Shown here: piece after piece, positions 1 through 7,724 of the stretch | Layout of the letters: each line of letters begins with the position of its first letter | How positions within the stretch are numbered: the stretch's first letter is position 1 | NCBI GenBank assembly: GCA_041665465.1 | Contig: JBAYIU010000001.1 | Coordinates: 1,426,001 to 1,490,000, forward strand | Origin: JACRPH01 sp041665465 | GTDB lineage: Archaea > Nanobdellota > Nanobdellia > Woesearchaeales > GW2011-AR9 | Direction: 5' to 3' | DNA: 64,000 nt | Program-made: the position numbers and the translations under genes | Notes under the pieces: generated by a model | Database searches by the model: none | The model's input: only the letters and a program-made list of their open reading frames with translations | What the model was told of the DNA's origin: nothing

Positions 1-54
1 GTGATGTTCTTTCTTAAACAGCTTCTTCCACCAACTCTTTTCGTACAAAGGCAT
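1..54 (-). CDS. Start of a gene cut by the window edge
   Basis: An ATG at 54-52 opens a frame that runs off the left edge. The 18 visible residues begin MPLYEKSWWKKLFKKEHH and are basic and aromatic-rich. A TATA-like box (TTTATAAT, 84 to 77 on this strand) lies about 25 nt before the ATG, the spacing of leaderless archaeal genes, which supports a real start. The product cannot be identified from this fragment. Confidence 0.45.
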   Translation of the reverse strand, partial: MPLYEKSWWKKLFKKEHH

Positions 55-76
55 AATAAGGAGTAAAATTTACGGG

Positions 77-84
77 ATTATAAA
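77..84 (-). promoter_or_regulatory. TATA box of the left-edge gene
   Basis: TTTATAAT on the minus strand, 23-30 nt before the ATG at 54. This spacing would place the transcription start at or next to the start codon. Confidence 0.45.
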
Positions 85-121
85 GGTTTTTGTTGATTTC
101 GCGGTTGTTTAACTTAAATCT

Positions 122-463
122 CTAAAACTCTTCTTCACCTAAACTAAGAAGAACATTCTTTATCTCAGAAATCACTTTCTGTTGGTCTTTCTTCTCAGAC
201 ATTCTTACAAACTTAATCAACAAGTTTTTGAGTTCTTCAGATTTAAGGAACTTTAATTTATACCCATCAGTTATGAAGTAGAATCGGAACTTTTCGTATC
301 TCATTTCTTTAAGGAGAATCTTTCCAACATGGCACAACTCCTTCCCTTTGTAGGGGTTTTCTTCTAATGTTTCTAACAAATCAAGAATCTTGTTTCCTTC
401 AGCCTCACTAAATTTCTTTTTAATCTCTTCCACAAAATAATCAGTAAAGAGTACCTGAACCAT
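122..463 (-). CDS. RelE/ParE-type toxin of a toxin-antitoxin pair
   Basis: A 113-residue basic protein with the layout of archaeal RelE-like toxins: a helical N-terminal half, then beta strands rich in Arg, Lys and aromatic residues (RYEKFRFYFI at about 54-63), a further strand (KLKFL) and a C-terminal Lys-rich helix (KFVRMSEKKDQQK). Toxins of this type cleave mRNA on the ribosome. It starts 2 nt after the stop of a ribbon-helix-helix protein (466-657), the usual antitoxin-toxin order. The family call rests on fold pattern and context, because catalytic residues vary in this family. A second pair of the same general type is at 57469-57976. Confidence 0.65.
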   Translation of the reverse strand: MVQVLFTDYFVEEIKKKFSEAEGNKILDLLETLEENPYKGKELCHVGKILLKEMRYEKFRFYFITDGYKLKFLKSEELKNLLIKFVRMSEKKDQQKVISEIKNVLLSLGEEEF

Positions 464-465
464 AA

Positions 466-657
466 TTATTTCTTCAACTTGGCTCTGGCCTCTTTTACAG
501 TAAGACAGTTAGTCGTATCCATAAGTAATTCTTGCAGCTGCCTCTCTTTAGCTGAATTAAGCAGCCTTGAAAGTACTTCATCATAAGTTTCTCCCTTAAT
601 CCCAAACTCTTTGATCTGATCTCGAACCTCTTCTGAAATGGCAATGGTGGTAGTCAT
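466..657 (-). CDS. Ribbon-helix-helix antitoxin (VapB/DUF7557-like)
   Basis: A 63-residue protein with an N-terminal beta strand (MTTTIAISEEVRDQI), then a helical segment typical of small archaeal ribbon-helix-helix antitoxins, and a charged C-terminal helix (VKEARAKLKK) likely to wrap the toxin. I chose the ATG at 657 because a Shine-Dalgarno AGGTGA lies 5 nt upstream. A GTG three codons earlier (666) is in frame but lies inside that Shine-Dalgarno. It is co-transcribed with the downstream RelE-like toxin. It probably represses its own promoter through the repeats at 668-707. Confidence 0.7.
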   Translation of the reverse strand: MTTTIAISEEVRDQIKEFGIKGETYDEVLSRLLNSAKERQLQELLMDTTNCLTVKEARAKLKK

Positions 658-667
658 AATTTTCACC

Positions 668-707
668 TATAACGGTTATAATTAGTATAATGACTATAAT
701 GGTTATA
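668..707 (-). promoter_or_regulatory. Operator/promoter of the first toxin-antitoxin pair
   Basis: Two copies of a 13-bp near-palindrome, TATAACGGTTATA (668-680, arms TATAAC/GTTATA) and TATAATGGTTATA (695-707, one arm mismatch), start 27 bp apart. A TATAATG half-site at 686-692 lies between them. The distal copy overlaps the likely TATA box (TTATATAA, 703-710). Ribbon-helix-helix antitoxins usually bind such repeats and repress their own operon. Confidence 0.5.
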
Positions 708-812
708 TAAATCTTTCTGTGAAAAAGAGTGCAAATTCCAAAGTATCAGTACAAATTGTATCCCTCCCATTTTTACTAAACCTTTAAAAAGCACCCGAAT
801 AACTTCCGTCTT

Positions 813-1850
813 ATGCTTACCCAGGAAGAAGTTAATATATTAAGAGAAGAAGTTCTTACTGCTAGAAATCCCCTTTTTATTTATGATGACGATCCGGATG
901 GTTTATGTTCTTTCCTGATCCTATATAGAATGATTCGTGAAGGACACGGAACCATGGTTAAAACTTCTCCTAAGGTGGATGTTTCTTTCTTAAGAAGAGT
1001 AGAAGAATATCAACCGGATAAGATTTTTGTGTTGGATATGCCTTTTATAGATCAAGAGTTCTTGGACGGAGTTAAAGTTCCGGTATTCTGGATTGATCAT
1101 CATGATCCTCAACAGATGCATAAAGTTAAGTATTTTAACCCTAAGACCAGAGAACCAAATTCTTATTATCCTGTTACCTGGTTAGCCTACCAAATCTCTG
1201 GTAATCCTGAAGATTTGTGGCTAGCAACTACCGGGGTATTGTTTGACGCAGCTATGCCCAACTTTATTGGTGCTGCACAAGAAAAGTACCCTGAATTGAT
1301 TCCCTCAACTCCAAAAACAGTAGCTGAAGCAGTATACAAAATGCCTATTGGTAAATTAGTCAGAATATTCTCGTTCTTATTGAAAGGAGCAACTTCTGAA
1401 GTTAATCGGTGCATTAAGATTCTTTCCAGAATTAAATCTCCAGAAGAGATTCTTGAACAAACTACTTCTCAAGGCAAATTTCTTTACACTCATTATGATA
1501 AGATGGTTCATGCTTATGATAATATGTTAGAAAGAGCTAAGGAAAAAGTCACTCGAAGTAAATTGCTTCTATTTTATTATACCGAGCAAAAATGGTCTTT
1601 TACTTCTGATTTAGCTAATGAACTATTTTCGTTGTATCCTCAGAAAGTAATTCTCATCGCTAGAAACAAAAGTGGAGAGATGAAATGTAGTTTACGTAGT
1701 GATGCTCCTATTACTAAAGCTTTAGAGAACGCTTTAATCGGTGTAGAAGGATATGGTGGTGGACATCCCAAAGCTTGTGGTGTAGTAGTTAAAGAGAAAG
1801 ACTGGGAACAATTCTTGAAGAACCTTAAAAGAGAAATTAAGAAGATTTAA
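813..1850 (+). CDS. DHH/DHHA1 family phosphoesterase
   Basis: A 345-residue protein with the motifs of the DHH superfamily (RecJ, GdpP, NrnA and archaeal relatives): DDDPDG at 25-30, a metal-binding Asp at about 75 (VLDMP), the DHH triad at 95-97 (WIDHHD) and a C-terminal DHHA1 motif GGGHPKACG at about 315-323. These bind two Mn ions and hydrolyse phosphodiester bonds in single-stranded nucleic acids or cyclic dinucleotides. The N-terminal motif order and the short length resemble archaeal RecJ-like or Nrn-type enzymes. Substrate cannot be told from the sequence. A TATA box (783-790) lies 23 nt before the ATG, so the gene is probably leaderless. Confidence 0.85.
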   Translation: MLTQEEVNILREEVLTARNPLFIYDDDPDGLCSFLILYRMIREGHGTMVKTSPKVDVSFLRRVEEYQPDKIFVLDMPFIDQEFLDGVKVPVFWIDHHDPQQMHKVKYFNPKTREPNSYYPVTWLAYQISGNPEDLWLATTGVLFDAAMPNFIGAAQEKYPELIPSTPKTVAEAVYKMPIGKLVRIFSFLLKGATSEVNRCIKILSRIKSPEEILEQTTSQGKFLYTHYDKMVHAYDNMLERAKEKVTRSKLLLFYYTEQKWSFTSDLANELFSLYPQKVILIARNKSGEMKCSLRSDAPITKALENALIGVEGYGGGHPKACGVVVKEKDWEQFLKNLKREIKKI

Positions 1851-1879
1851 ATATCTCTTCTTTTTCTCCTCTGACTGAA

Positions 1880-2272
1880 ATGTCTCTCTTTTCAAACTTG
1901 CTAATGCTGTTAATAGGATATAGCGGTATTCTGTTTGGGATTATCTTAAGCTATATTGCTCCGGAAGAATTATCCTCCGGAAAGAGGTATTTTATGTTGT
2001 TAAGAATGATTCTTTATCTACTCTTTAACCTAATTGTAATCTATTTTTCTTGGTCTATGAATGATTTGTTTGGAATATTAATCTTGTTGATATTAATCAT
2101 TGGATCAATATTCGTCTATAAGTTCCCTCAAAAATCTTATTCCTGGTGGGGATTATATGTGGTGTTTACTTTGTGCTACTTTTTAATCCCTGTATCAAAT
2201 TTTCAAACTTTAGCTACAGTGTTAACTTTCCTATATGGGTTACCCTTAGGAACCTTACTAAGAACTCCATGA
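1880..2272 (+). CDS. Small integral membrane protein
   Basis: A 130-residue, very hydrophobic protein with about four transmembrane segments (residues roughly 3-25, 37-58, 62-82 and 90-125). I recognise no family motif. Its stop codon overlaps the start of the double-HTH protein at 2269 (ATGA), so the two are translationally coupled. It may anchor or signal to that regulator, which is inference from the coupling only. It starts 29 nt after the DHH gene and may share its transcript. Confidence 0.7.
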   Translation: MSLFSNLLMLLIGYSGILFGIILSYIAPEELSSGKRYFMLLRMILYLLFNLIVIYFSWSMNDLFGILILLILIIGSIFVYKFPQKSYSWWGLYVVFTLCYFLIPVSNFQTLATVLTFLYGLPLGTLLRTP

Positions 2273-2919
2273 AGACCAAAGAAAAACAAGATTTGGAAGA
2301 TGCTTTGAAAGAGAAAGTATCGCCTCTATTAGAAGAGACTATGGAAAAAAATTGGGGTATCACCATCCCTAAATTAGGGTCAGATATCACCGATAATCTC
2401 AAGAACCCACAATTGAACATTTATATTCCTCCTGATTTAAACTTTGATCAAGCTAAAAAACATTTTAAAGGGGAGTTTGTTAAACGAGAATTACGCCTTA
2501 ACAAGGGAAATATTTCTCAACTGGCTAAATTACTTGGTGTGAATAGAAGAAGTATTCATCGAGTGATAAAAGATCTTTCTATCGATAAGAAAAAAGAAAC
2601 GTTATTATCTAAAGAAGATTATCAACAAGATGTGATTGATAAAACTCTACGTAGTACTTTAGATCAGTATAAAGCCATCATTCATCCTCAGCAAATGGAA
2701 AAGATGTATCAAGAAGTGTCTACTCTTTCTCGAAATATCGCCAAATTTATCCCTTTTGAAGAACTCTCTTGGAAAGAAGCAGAACGAGAATTTGAAAGAC
2801 AGTTTTTACAACAAGCTCTTCGTGAGCAGGATAACAATATTTCTAAAACTGCTCAGAAGATTGATATTCGTATCGAAACTTTGTACCGGAAGATTAAGAA
2901 ACTGGGGTTGAAAGGATAG
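2269..2919 (+). CDS. DNA-binding protein with two Fis-type helix-turn-helix domains
   Basis: A 216-residue protein. I place the start at the ATG overlapping the upstream stop (ATGA), because the frame further upstream only reads through the membrane-protein gene. Two segments look like the Fis/HTH_8 motif: residues about 66-98 (GNISQLAKLLGVNRRSIHRV) and the last 40 residues (NNISKTAQKIDIRIETLYRK). Each has the E-F-x-x-x-L helix followed by the recognition helix. Fis-type HTH is best known from the C-terminus of bacterial NtrC-type activators, but no AAA+ domain is present here. The likely role is transcription control or DNA bending. The target is unknown. Confidence 0.65.
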   Translation: MKTKEKQDLEDALKEKVSPLLEETMEKNWGITIPKLGSDITDNLKNPQLNIYIPPDLNFDQAKKHFKGEFVKRELRLNKGNISQLAKLLGVNRRSIHRVIKDLSIDKKKETLLSKEDYQQDVIDKTLRSTLDQYKAIIHPQQMEKMYQEVSTLSRNIAKFIPFEELSWKEAEREFERQFLQQALREQDNNISKTAQKIDIRIETLYRKIKKLGLKG

Positions 2920-2981
2920 TTGTCTCTTTTCAGTAGTAAGGTTTATAAATGGTCGTTCTTTTTTGATACTTGGTGATTTAA

Positions 2982-3491
2982 ATGAGATACATATCAAATA
3001 TTGTTATGGCTTTAGCTTTTCCTATAATGGTTGGATGTTATGGTCCTCAAACCGTAGAAGAACGTTCTCCTGTTTTACATGAAAATGGAAGAGTAACTCA
3101 ACTTACTTATGTTCCTGCTACTCGGAGTAGTAGAATTAGTCCGACTCTTGATTCAAACTTGAACGTGGGGATTGGTTTTACTGCTATTGGTGGCAGTGGG
3201 CTTAGTCCAGCTATTGATTCATCCTCAAACGTAGGGGTTGGTTCTTCTTCTGAGAATGGAGCTGTTTATGGTGTAACCTTCGAATCTCCAAAGGGAAGAT
3301 TTGTTTCTCAAGGAACTGATCAGCGTCATCAGGATTTGTGGAAAAGAATGAAAAAAGATGTTCCGGTAGAGGTTACCTATCAAGAGGTATATTCTGTTAC
3401 CTATCAAGATACCGATGGGGATAGGAAAAAAGAACAAGTTGGTCCTAGAAGATTTGTTCGGTTTGACTTTCTTGATGCTCAACTAAAATAA
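2982..3491 (+). CDS. Predicted secreted lipoprotein with internal repeat
   Basis: A 169-residue protein with a short signal peptide ending in a lipobox-like IMVGCYG, so Cys19 is the likely lipid-modified first residue. A 14-residue unit is repeated: ISPTLDSNLNVGIG (about 52-65) and LSPAIDSSSNVGVG (about 73-86), joined by a Gly/Ser-rich linker. The C-terminal part is charged (DTDGDRKKEQVGPRRF) and could be a small extracellular domain. The Shine-Dalgarno GGTGAT is 4 nt from the ATG. I recognise no family. A role at the cell surface is inferred from the signal alone. Confidence 0.6.
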   Translation: MRYISNIVMALAFPIMVGCYGPQTVEERSPVLHENGRVTQLTYVPATRSSRISPTLDSNLNVGIGFTAIGGSGLSPAIDSSSNVGVGSSSENGAVYGVTFESPKGRFVSQGTDQRHQDLWKRMKKDVPVEVTYQEVYSVTYQDTDGDRKKEQVGPRRFVRFDFLDAQLK

Positions 3492-3496
3492 TTTTC

Positions 3497-3712
3497 TTAT
3501 TTCATTAATCTTTCATATTGTTCTGTAGATAATATTCCTTCTATTCTTAATCTGTCATAAATTTCTTTACGAAAAAGAGGTTCAGGAATAGTCCTAAGAT
3601 GTTTCTCCCAAAGATCTAAAGGAATTCCGCTGTTTTGATAATATTCTCTCTCTATAGTGTAAACTCTAGTCAGAGCTTTAATCAACCGTTCTTGATTCGT
3701 TTCTGGAAGCAT
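3497..3712 (-). CDS. Small helical protein of unknown function
   Basis: A 71-residue, mostly helical, charged protein (starts MLPETNQERLIKALTRVYTIE, ends TEQYERLMK). It is convergent with the lipoprotein gene, with 5 nt between stops. I see no recognised motif. A TATA-like stretch (TTATAAT) lies a short distance upstream on the minus strand near 3733-3741. Confidence 0.45.
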   Translation of the reverse strand: MLPETNQERLIKALTRVYTIEREYYQNSGIPLDLWEKHLRTIPEPLFRKEIYDRLRIEGILSTEQYERLMK

Positions 3713-3846
3713 AATTTGATTTTTAAAGGAAGAATTATAAAACTTTTGTCTTAAAGCCGAGATTTAAACCTAATCTCTCCACTCCACCACCAAAAACTTT
3801 AAGAAGCCCACCGATACCCTTTAGCTATCCAAAAGAGGGATAACTA

Positions 3847-4485
3847 ATGGTAAAAGAATTTTTTATGAACTTGCTGAAAAGGCTATCGTTTAATCCTTTT
3901 GCTAAAAAGAGCCATATTAAGCTCGGTTTATACGGTCCGCCTAATGGTGGAAAGTCTACTTTAGCTAACCGTATTTGTGAAGATTGGTTAGGAGAAAGTA
4001 TGTCTAGCGTATCTCATATTCCTCATGAAACTCGAGAAATTGTGATCAAAGAGCAAGTTACCATTAAGAATGGTAAAGGTAAAGAGTTAACTTTCTCTTT
4101 GGTCGATACTCCCGGAATCGCTACTAAAATTGATTATGAAGACTTTCTAAAAAAGGGACTGAACAAAGAAGAATCTAAAAGACGAGCTAAAGAAGCGACT
4201 AAAGGGGTTATTGACTCCATTAAATGGTTAGATAAGATGGAATCGGTAATCGTAGTATTAGATGCTACCCAGGATCCTTATTCACAAGTTAACGTTACTA
4301 TCTTGGGAAACTTACAAGCTCGAGACATTCCCGTATTGATTGTAGCAAATAAGGTTGATCTAAAGAAGTCTAGTATTGACTCTATTCAATCAGCTTTTCC
4401 CCAGTACAAAGTTATCGGAATTTCCGCTAAATATGGTAAGAATATAGAAGACTTTTATGAGGAATTGTTCAAGTTTGCTAAGTAA
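3847..4485 (+). CDS. Era-like GTP-binding protein
   Basis: A 212-residue P-loop GTPase with all five G motifs: G1 GPPNGGKST at 30-38, a switch region around 56-62 (SHIPHETRE), G3 DTPG at 87-90, G4 NKVD at 168-171 and G5 SAK at 193-195. It matches the archaeal Era-like small GTPase usually encoded beside a DUF2073 protein and a zinc-ribbon protein, and both follow here (4574-5406). It lacks the KH domain of bacterial Era. The trio is thought to act in translation or ribosome biogenesis, but the role is not established. The start has a GAGGG Shine-Dalgarno at 3835-3839. Confidence 0.85.
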   Translation: MVKEFFMNLLKRLSFNPFAKKSHIKLGLYGPPNGGKSTLANRICEDWLGESMSSVSHIPHETREIVIKEQVTIKNGKGKELTFSLVDTPGIATKIDYEDFLKKGLNKEESKRRAKEATKGVIDSIKWLDKMESVIVVLDATQDPYSQVNVTILGNLQARDIPVLIVANKVDLKKSSIDSIQSAFPQYKVIGISAKYGKNIEDFYEELFKFAK

Positions 4486-4573
4486 GATATATATTATAAT
4501 CCCTATAATAAAAAATAAAGTTTAAAAACTATAGATGTTTCCTATACATAGAAAAGAGGTTTAGATAGTAAAA

Positions 4574-4951
4574 ATGGTTACGTTTCAATTTGTTCCTTAT
4601 CAAGATATCGAGAATTTATCCTCCGCTAAACGGATTAATAAGCTCTTAAATATTGTTAAAGAGAATAAGATTGTTCTGATGGAAGGGCGTTTAAAGAAGG
4701 AAGAAGAAGCCGATTTAATTGAAATTACTATGGGCGAGATTACCCAGAAATTCAAAGGAATTGAATTAAGTGTGATTTATCCAGATAGAAGTAAACAAGA
4801 TCTGTTCCAGAAAGTTAAAGGGACCATGACTAGTGTGTTGCTAGGAAATCGTGAAGGCATGACTATTATCGGGCCGGCGTCAATCGTTAAAAAGATTGAG
4901 AAGAACCCCAATAAGATTGAGTTATTCACGCGAGAAGCGCGTGGAGATTAA
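4574..4951 (+). CDS. DUF2073 family protein
   Basis: A 125-residue protein matching the archaeal DUF2073 pattern: YQDIENLSSAKRINKLLNIV near the N-terminus, then VLMEGRLKKEEEADLIE, and a C-terminal IGPASIVKKIEKNPNKIEL segment. The family is almost always encoded next to the Era-like GTPase, as here (88 nt downstream). A GAGGT Shine-Dalgarno (4556-4560) precedes the ATG. Its biochemical function is unknown. A role as a GTPase partner is inferred from gene order only. Confidence 0.8.
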   Translation: MVTFQFVPYQDIENLSSAKRINKLLNIVKENKIVLMEGRLKKEEEADLIEITMGEITQKFKGIELSVIYPDRSKQDLFQKVKGTMTSVLLGNREGMTIIGPASIVKKIEKNPNKIELFTREARGD

Positions 4952-5007
4952 AACCTATATAATCGTAAAGAGAAAAGGTTAAAAAGCCGTTGGGCTGATA
5001 AATATAT

Positions 5008-5406
5008 ATGCCACACCAATGCGTCCGATGTAATACCCTTTATCCGGAAGGGGCAGAAGAAATTCTTAAAGGATGTAAATGCGGAGCTCGATTATTTTTT
5101 TATATCAAACAGCAACACATTGATGAAGGTAAGAAACTTATCAGCAATTTAACTGCAGAAGATAAGAAAGCAATAGAAGAGGATGTTACCGAGATCTTAA
5201 CCTTAAAATCCACTCCTGATGCTCCGGTAGTGTTAGATATCGAAGCAATTAGAATCTTAAAACCGGGGAAGTATGAATTAGACTTAGTACATTTGTTCAA
5301 GAAAGATCCACTGATAATTAAATTAGAAGAAGGAAAGTATGTGATTGATTTACCTCATTTGTTTAAAGAATCTTCTTTAGATAAGGATGAAGACAGTTCT
5401 CTTTAG
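5008..5406 (+). CDS. Zinc-ribbon protein of the GTPase/DUF2073 cluster (DUF2072-like)
   Basis: A 132-residue protein. The N-terminal zinc ribbon has CVRC (5-8) and CKCG, giving four candidate Zn ligands within the first 30 residues (HQCVRCNTLYPEGAEEILKG then CKCGARLF). The rest holds two similar strand units, GKYELDLVHLF and GKYVIDLPHLF, about 25 residues apart, an internal duplication. This is the third member of the conserved archaeal cluster. A TATA box about 25 nt before the ATG (around 4979-4986) suggests its own leaderless promoter. Confidence 0.75.
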   Translation: MPHQCVRCNTLYPEGAEEILKGCKCGARLFFYIKQQHIDEGKKLISNLTAEDKKAIEEDVTEILTLKSTPDAPVVLDIEAIRILKPGKYELDLVHLFKKDPLIIKLEEGKYVIDLPHLFKESSLDKDEDSSL

Positions 5407-5474
5407 TTTTTAGATTAACTTACGAGTGTTCTAGTCTAGAAATACTTATAAATTTAGGACTACTGTAATTAAAT

Positions 5475-6281
5475 ATGGGTTATGATACGAAATTAGTTAT
5501 TGATGATCAAGGAGCACTTAAAATTGATAGCTTAACTGCTTTAACTTCTGAAGATTGGGGAGATTGGATCAGAGATCAACTTCAAGAGAGGATGGTGGTA
5601 ATGATTAGTGGAGAGCATGAAGATGATTCTACTTCTGTGTTTTCAAGACATGTTCCTTATTTGGATCCTTCTGAAAGAATTAAAGCCTATGAAGGCATAA
5701 CTCAATGTCTGGACGGAGCTTATCAAGAAAGAAAGGACGATTCAAAAAGATCTCAGTGGAATGATCATTTCTTAGATAGCTTACTTTTCTTAACCGGAGA
5801 TATAGAATCCCGATCTGAAAGAGATGGGTTCAATCACCAAGATGATTATTTTGCTCAAAGAAGTGAGTTAATTACTAGATTTTTAGAAATACTAGAGGCA
5901 AAACCTAGTTTAAGCAGTTCTAGAAAAAAGATTGATCTTTATGGAAGAACATTGCAGGCTCTTTGTGGTACTCAGTCAAAATTACCTTTAGAATTCTGGA
6001 ATAAACAACTTGAACTTTCTCCTTCCGTTTATGGGTCAGTTTGTTTTAGCGGAGCCTCATATAATTCTCCTTATGATGGAATAGCTATTATTTCTCAAGT
6101 TGATTGGTCTGAAAGAACGAAATGGACCATGCACGGCTCTTTATTGTACTTTTATCATAAACATTATGGAGATAAGGAAGTAATAGAAGCAATTGAAAGA
6201 AAGAAGTTGGAACTTCCAGCAAGAGCACATGAAGTGTTTGATTTAGCAAAGAGTGGTGCTGATCGTCTTGTAAAAGGATAA
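5475..6281 (+). CDS. Uncharacterised soluble protein
   Basis: A 268-residue protein I do not recognise. It is acidic in the N-terminal half (GEHEDDSTSV, QERKDDSKRS) with no membrane segment or signal peptide. Residues 100-160 look helical. The C-terminal part contains VCFSGASYNSPYDGIAI and ends in a helix rich in Glu, Ala and Leu. It is transcribed alone, convergent with the membrane protein at 6288. A TATA box (ACTTATAAATT, around 5447-5457) lies about 25 nt before the ATG. Confidence 0.6.
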   Translation: MGYDTKLVIDDQGALKIDSLTALTSEDWGDWIRDQLQERMVVMISGEHEDDSTSVFSRHVPYLDPSERIKAYEGITQCLDGAYQERKDDSKRSQWNDHFLDSLLFLTGDIESRSERDGFNHQDDYFAQRSELITRFLEILEAKPSLSSSRKKIDLYGRTLQALCGTQSKLPLEFWNKQLELSPSVYGSVCFSGASYNSPYDGIAIISQVDWSERTKWTMHGSLLYFYHKHYGDKEVIEAIERKKLELPARAHEVFDLAKSGADRLVKG

Positions 6282-6287
6282 GTTAAT

Positions 6288-6956
6288 TTAATCCTTTACA
6301 ACTTCTGGTGCTAGCTGTAAAACCTTTTTCTTTCGAGAAAATTTATCTCGTATCGCTTTTAAAACTCCTTTCTGAGTAGTGGGGGGAACATAAACCTGTT
6401 CTAAGAAATATTCTGCACCAAATCCTCCTTCTACTGCTAATAATGCTCCAGCTGCTGCTGATTTAACTAAGAATGATAATTGAGGACATAATTCTGGATG
6501 ATTTTCACATGCGGGCATGGGGGTGTTAGTAACCAAAGAATAAATTCCTGCCATTACAAATGATAAAGGTACATATATATTCTTGAATGCTCTCCATCCA
6601 GAAAATTTGGGTTGAGATGGGCATCCGGTTTCTGTGATTAATTCTAGTTCTCTGTCTTCTGCTTTCTGGTATCTTTCATTTATCCCCGCTAGACTTCTTG
6701 CTTCAACTGCAGTTACTCCTCCTACAAATCCTAAAGAGATTAAATAATGTGCGGGAGTGGAATAATTTCCTTGTAAAATAGTCGCAAGACCAAAATAGGC
6801 AGCCATTCCAAATAAACTAACCCGACCAGCAACTTCTGCTCTTTTTGCTAAATCATATTTGCTATATCCAAAATGATCTTGACAGTAAGTGGTTGCTTTC
6901 TCAAAGCCATTCCAGATAGCCATGTCCGCTTTAAGGAAAAGATCTTCTAATCCCAT
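6288..6956 (-). CDS. Uncharacterised multi-pass membrane protein
   Basis: A 222-residue protein with an amphipathic N-terminus and four hydrophobic segments at about residues 46-64, 70-87, 132-149 and 163-180. The C-terminal tail is basic (RDKFSRKKK). Two Cys pairs (CENHPELC around 150-158) sit in a predicted loop and could form a disulfide. I recognise no family. The start has a GAGGAT Shine-Dalgarno about 13 nt upstream and a TATA box near 6995-7004. Confidence 0.6.
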   Translation of the reverse strand: MGLEDLFLKADMAIWNGFEKATTYCQDHFGYSKYDLAKRAEVAGRVSLFGMAAYFGLATILQGNYSTPAHYLISLGFVGGVTAVEARSLAGINERYQKAEDRELELITETGCPSQPKFSGWRAFKNIYVPLSFVMAGIYSLVTNTPMPACENHPELCPQLSFLVKSAAAGALLAVEGGFGAEYFLEQVYVPPTTQKGVLKAIRDKFSRKKKVLQLAPEVVKD

Positions 6957-7095
6957 ATGGTAAAAATCCTCGTTAGTTTATTGAGAAGGGGATTATTTAT
7001 AAAACTTTTGTATTTAATCTACTGAGGAGTAGTAATTTTACCAAAGGCCATTTTATTCTTCCAACTATCTTTTAAAAATAATCCCTAAAATATTT

Positions 7096-7608
7096 TTACA
7101 ACTTACTCTTTACTGCTTTATCCGAGATAATCGCAGAATGGCCAGAAGGATCTTCAATAATAATCTTTAACTTTTCTCTGCCTACTAAAGCTTTACCTAA
7201 TTTCTTAACCAAATTTCTGCCTTTGTTCTTGGCATCTTCGTCTTCTTCTCCTTCAACAGAAGACTCAATCATTTTCTTGATTTTTTCTAATAATCCTTCT
7301 ACATTAGTGATGAACCCTTCAGAAGCTACTCCTGGTTCCATAGTTATTACATGAGGAATCTTTACTGTAGCTTCTCCGGACTTAACGATTCTGACGTTTA
7401 AGTCTTCTTCGCTTTCTACTTCAAAAGTATACTTAGCTGGTTCTTTCTCTTCTGCCGGCTCGATATCGGACTTACGGAAACCGCATCCTTCACATTCCAT
7501 CGATAGAACATAAACTTTACCAAAGTAAGGTATATCTAATTCTTCCTCTTTCAAGGTTAACTTCTTTTCTCCACATAAGTGGCATGGTTGTCCTTTAAGT
7601 TCTGACAT
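7096..7608 (-). CDS. ZPR1-type zinc-finger protein
   Basis: A 170-residue protein with one ZPR1 domain: zinc finger CHLCG (9-13) and CEGCGF (38-43), then the conserved double-psi-like segment (VRIVKSGEATVKIPHVITMEPG) and TNVEGLLEKIKKMIES. Eukaryotic ZPR1 has two such modules and binds eEF1A, whereas archaeal homologues have a single module, as here. By homology it may act as a chaperone for the elongation factor. It stands alone on the minus strand just upstream of the tRNA-Gly promoter region. Confidence 0.85.
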   Translation of the reverse strand: MSELKGQPCHLCGEKKLTLKEEELDIPYFGKVYVLSMECEGCGFRKSDIEPAEEKEPAKYTFEVESEEDLNVRIVKSGEATVKIPHVITMEPGVASEGFITNVEGLLEKIKKMIESSVEGEEDEDAKNKGRNLVKKLGKALVGREKLKIIIEDPSGHSAIISDKAVKSKL

Positions 7609-7724
7609 AAGCTTAGCATAGATTTGGCATTTAAAAAGATTTCTATGAGGAAAGCTTAAGATTCAAATATCTTCTTTTAGATGAAGTAAGTTTTATAAAT
7701 AGCATTTAAATTTATTCTCTTAAT

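Noticed and set aside
2146..2268. N-terminal extension of the double-HTH protein
   Set aside because: This stretch only reads through the membrane-protein gene in another frame. The ATGA overlap gives a natural start.
7019..7051. 10-residue frame MAFGKITTPQ on the minus strand with a TATA-like box 25 nt upstream
   Set aside because: Too short for confidence and no other support. It may be chance in AT-rich sequence.
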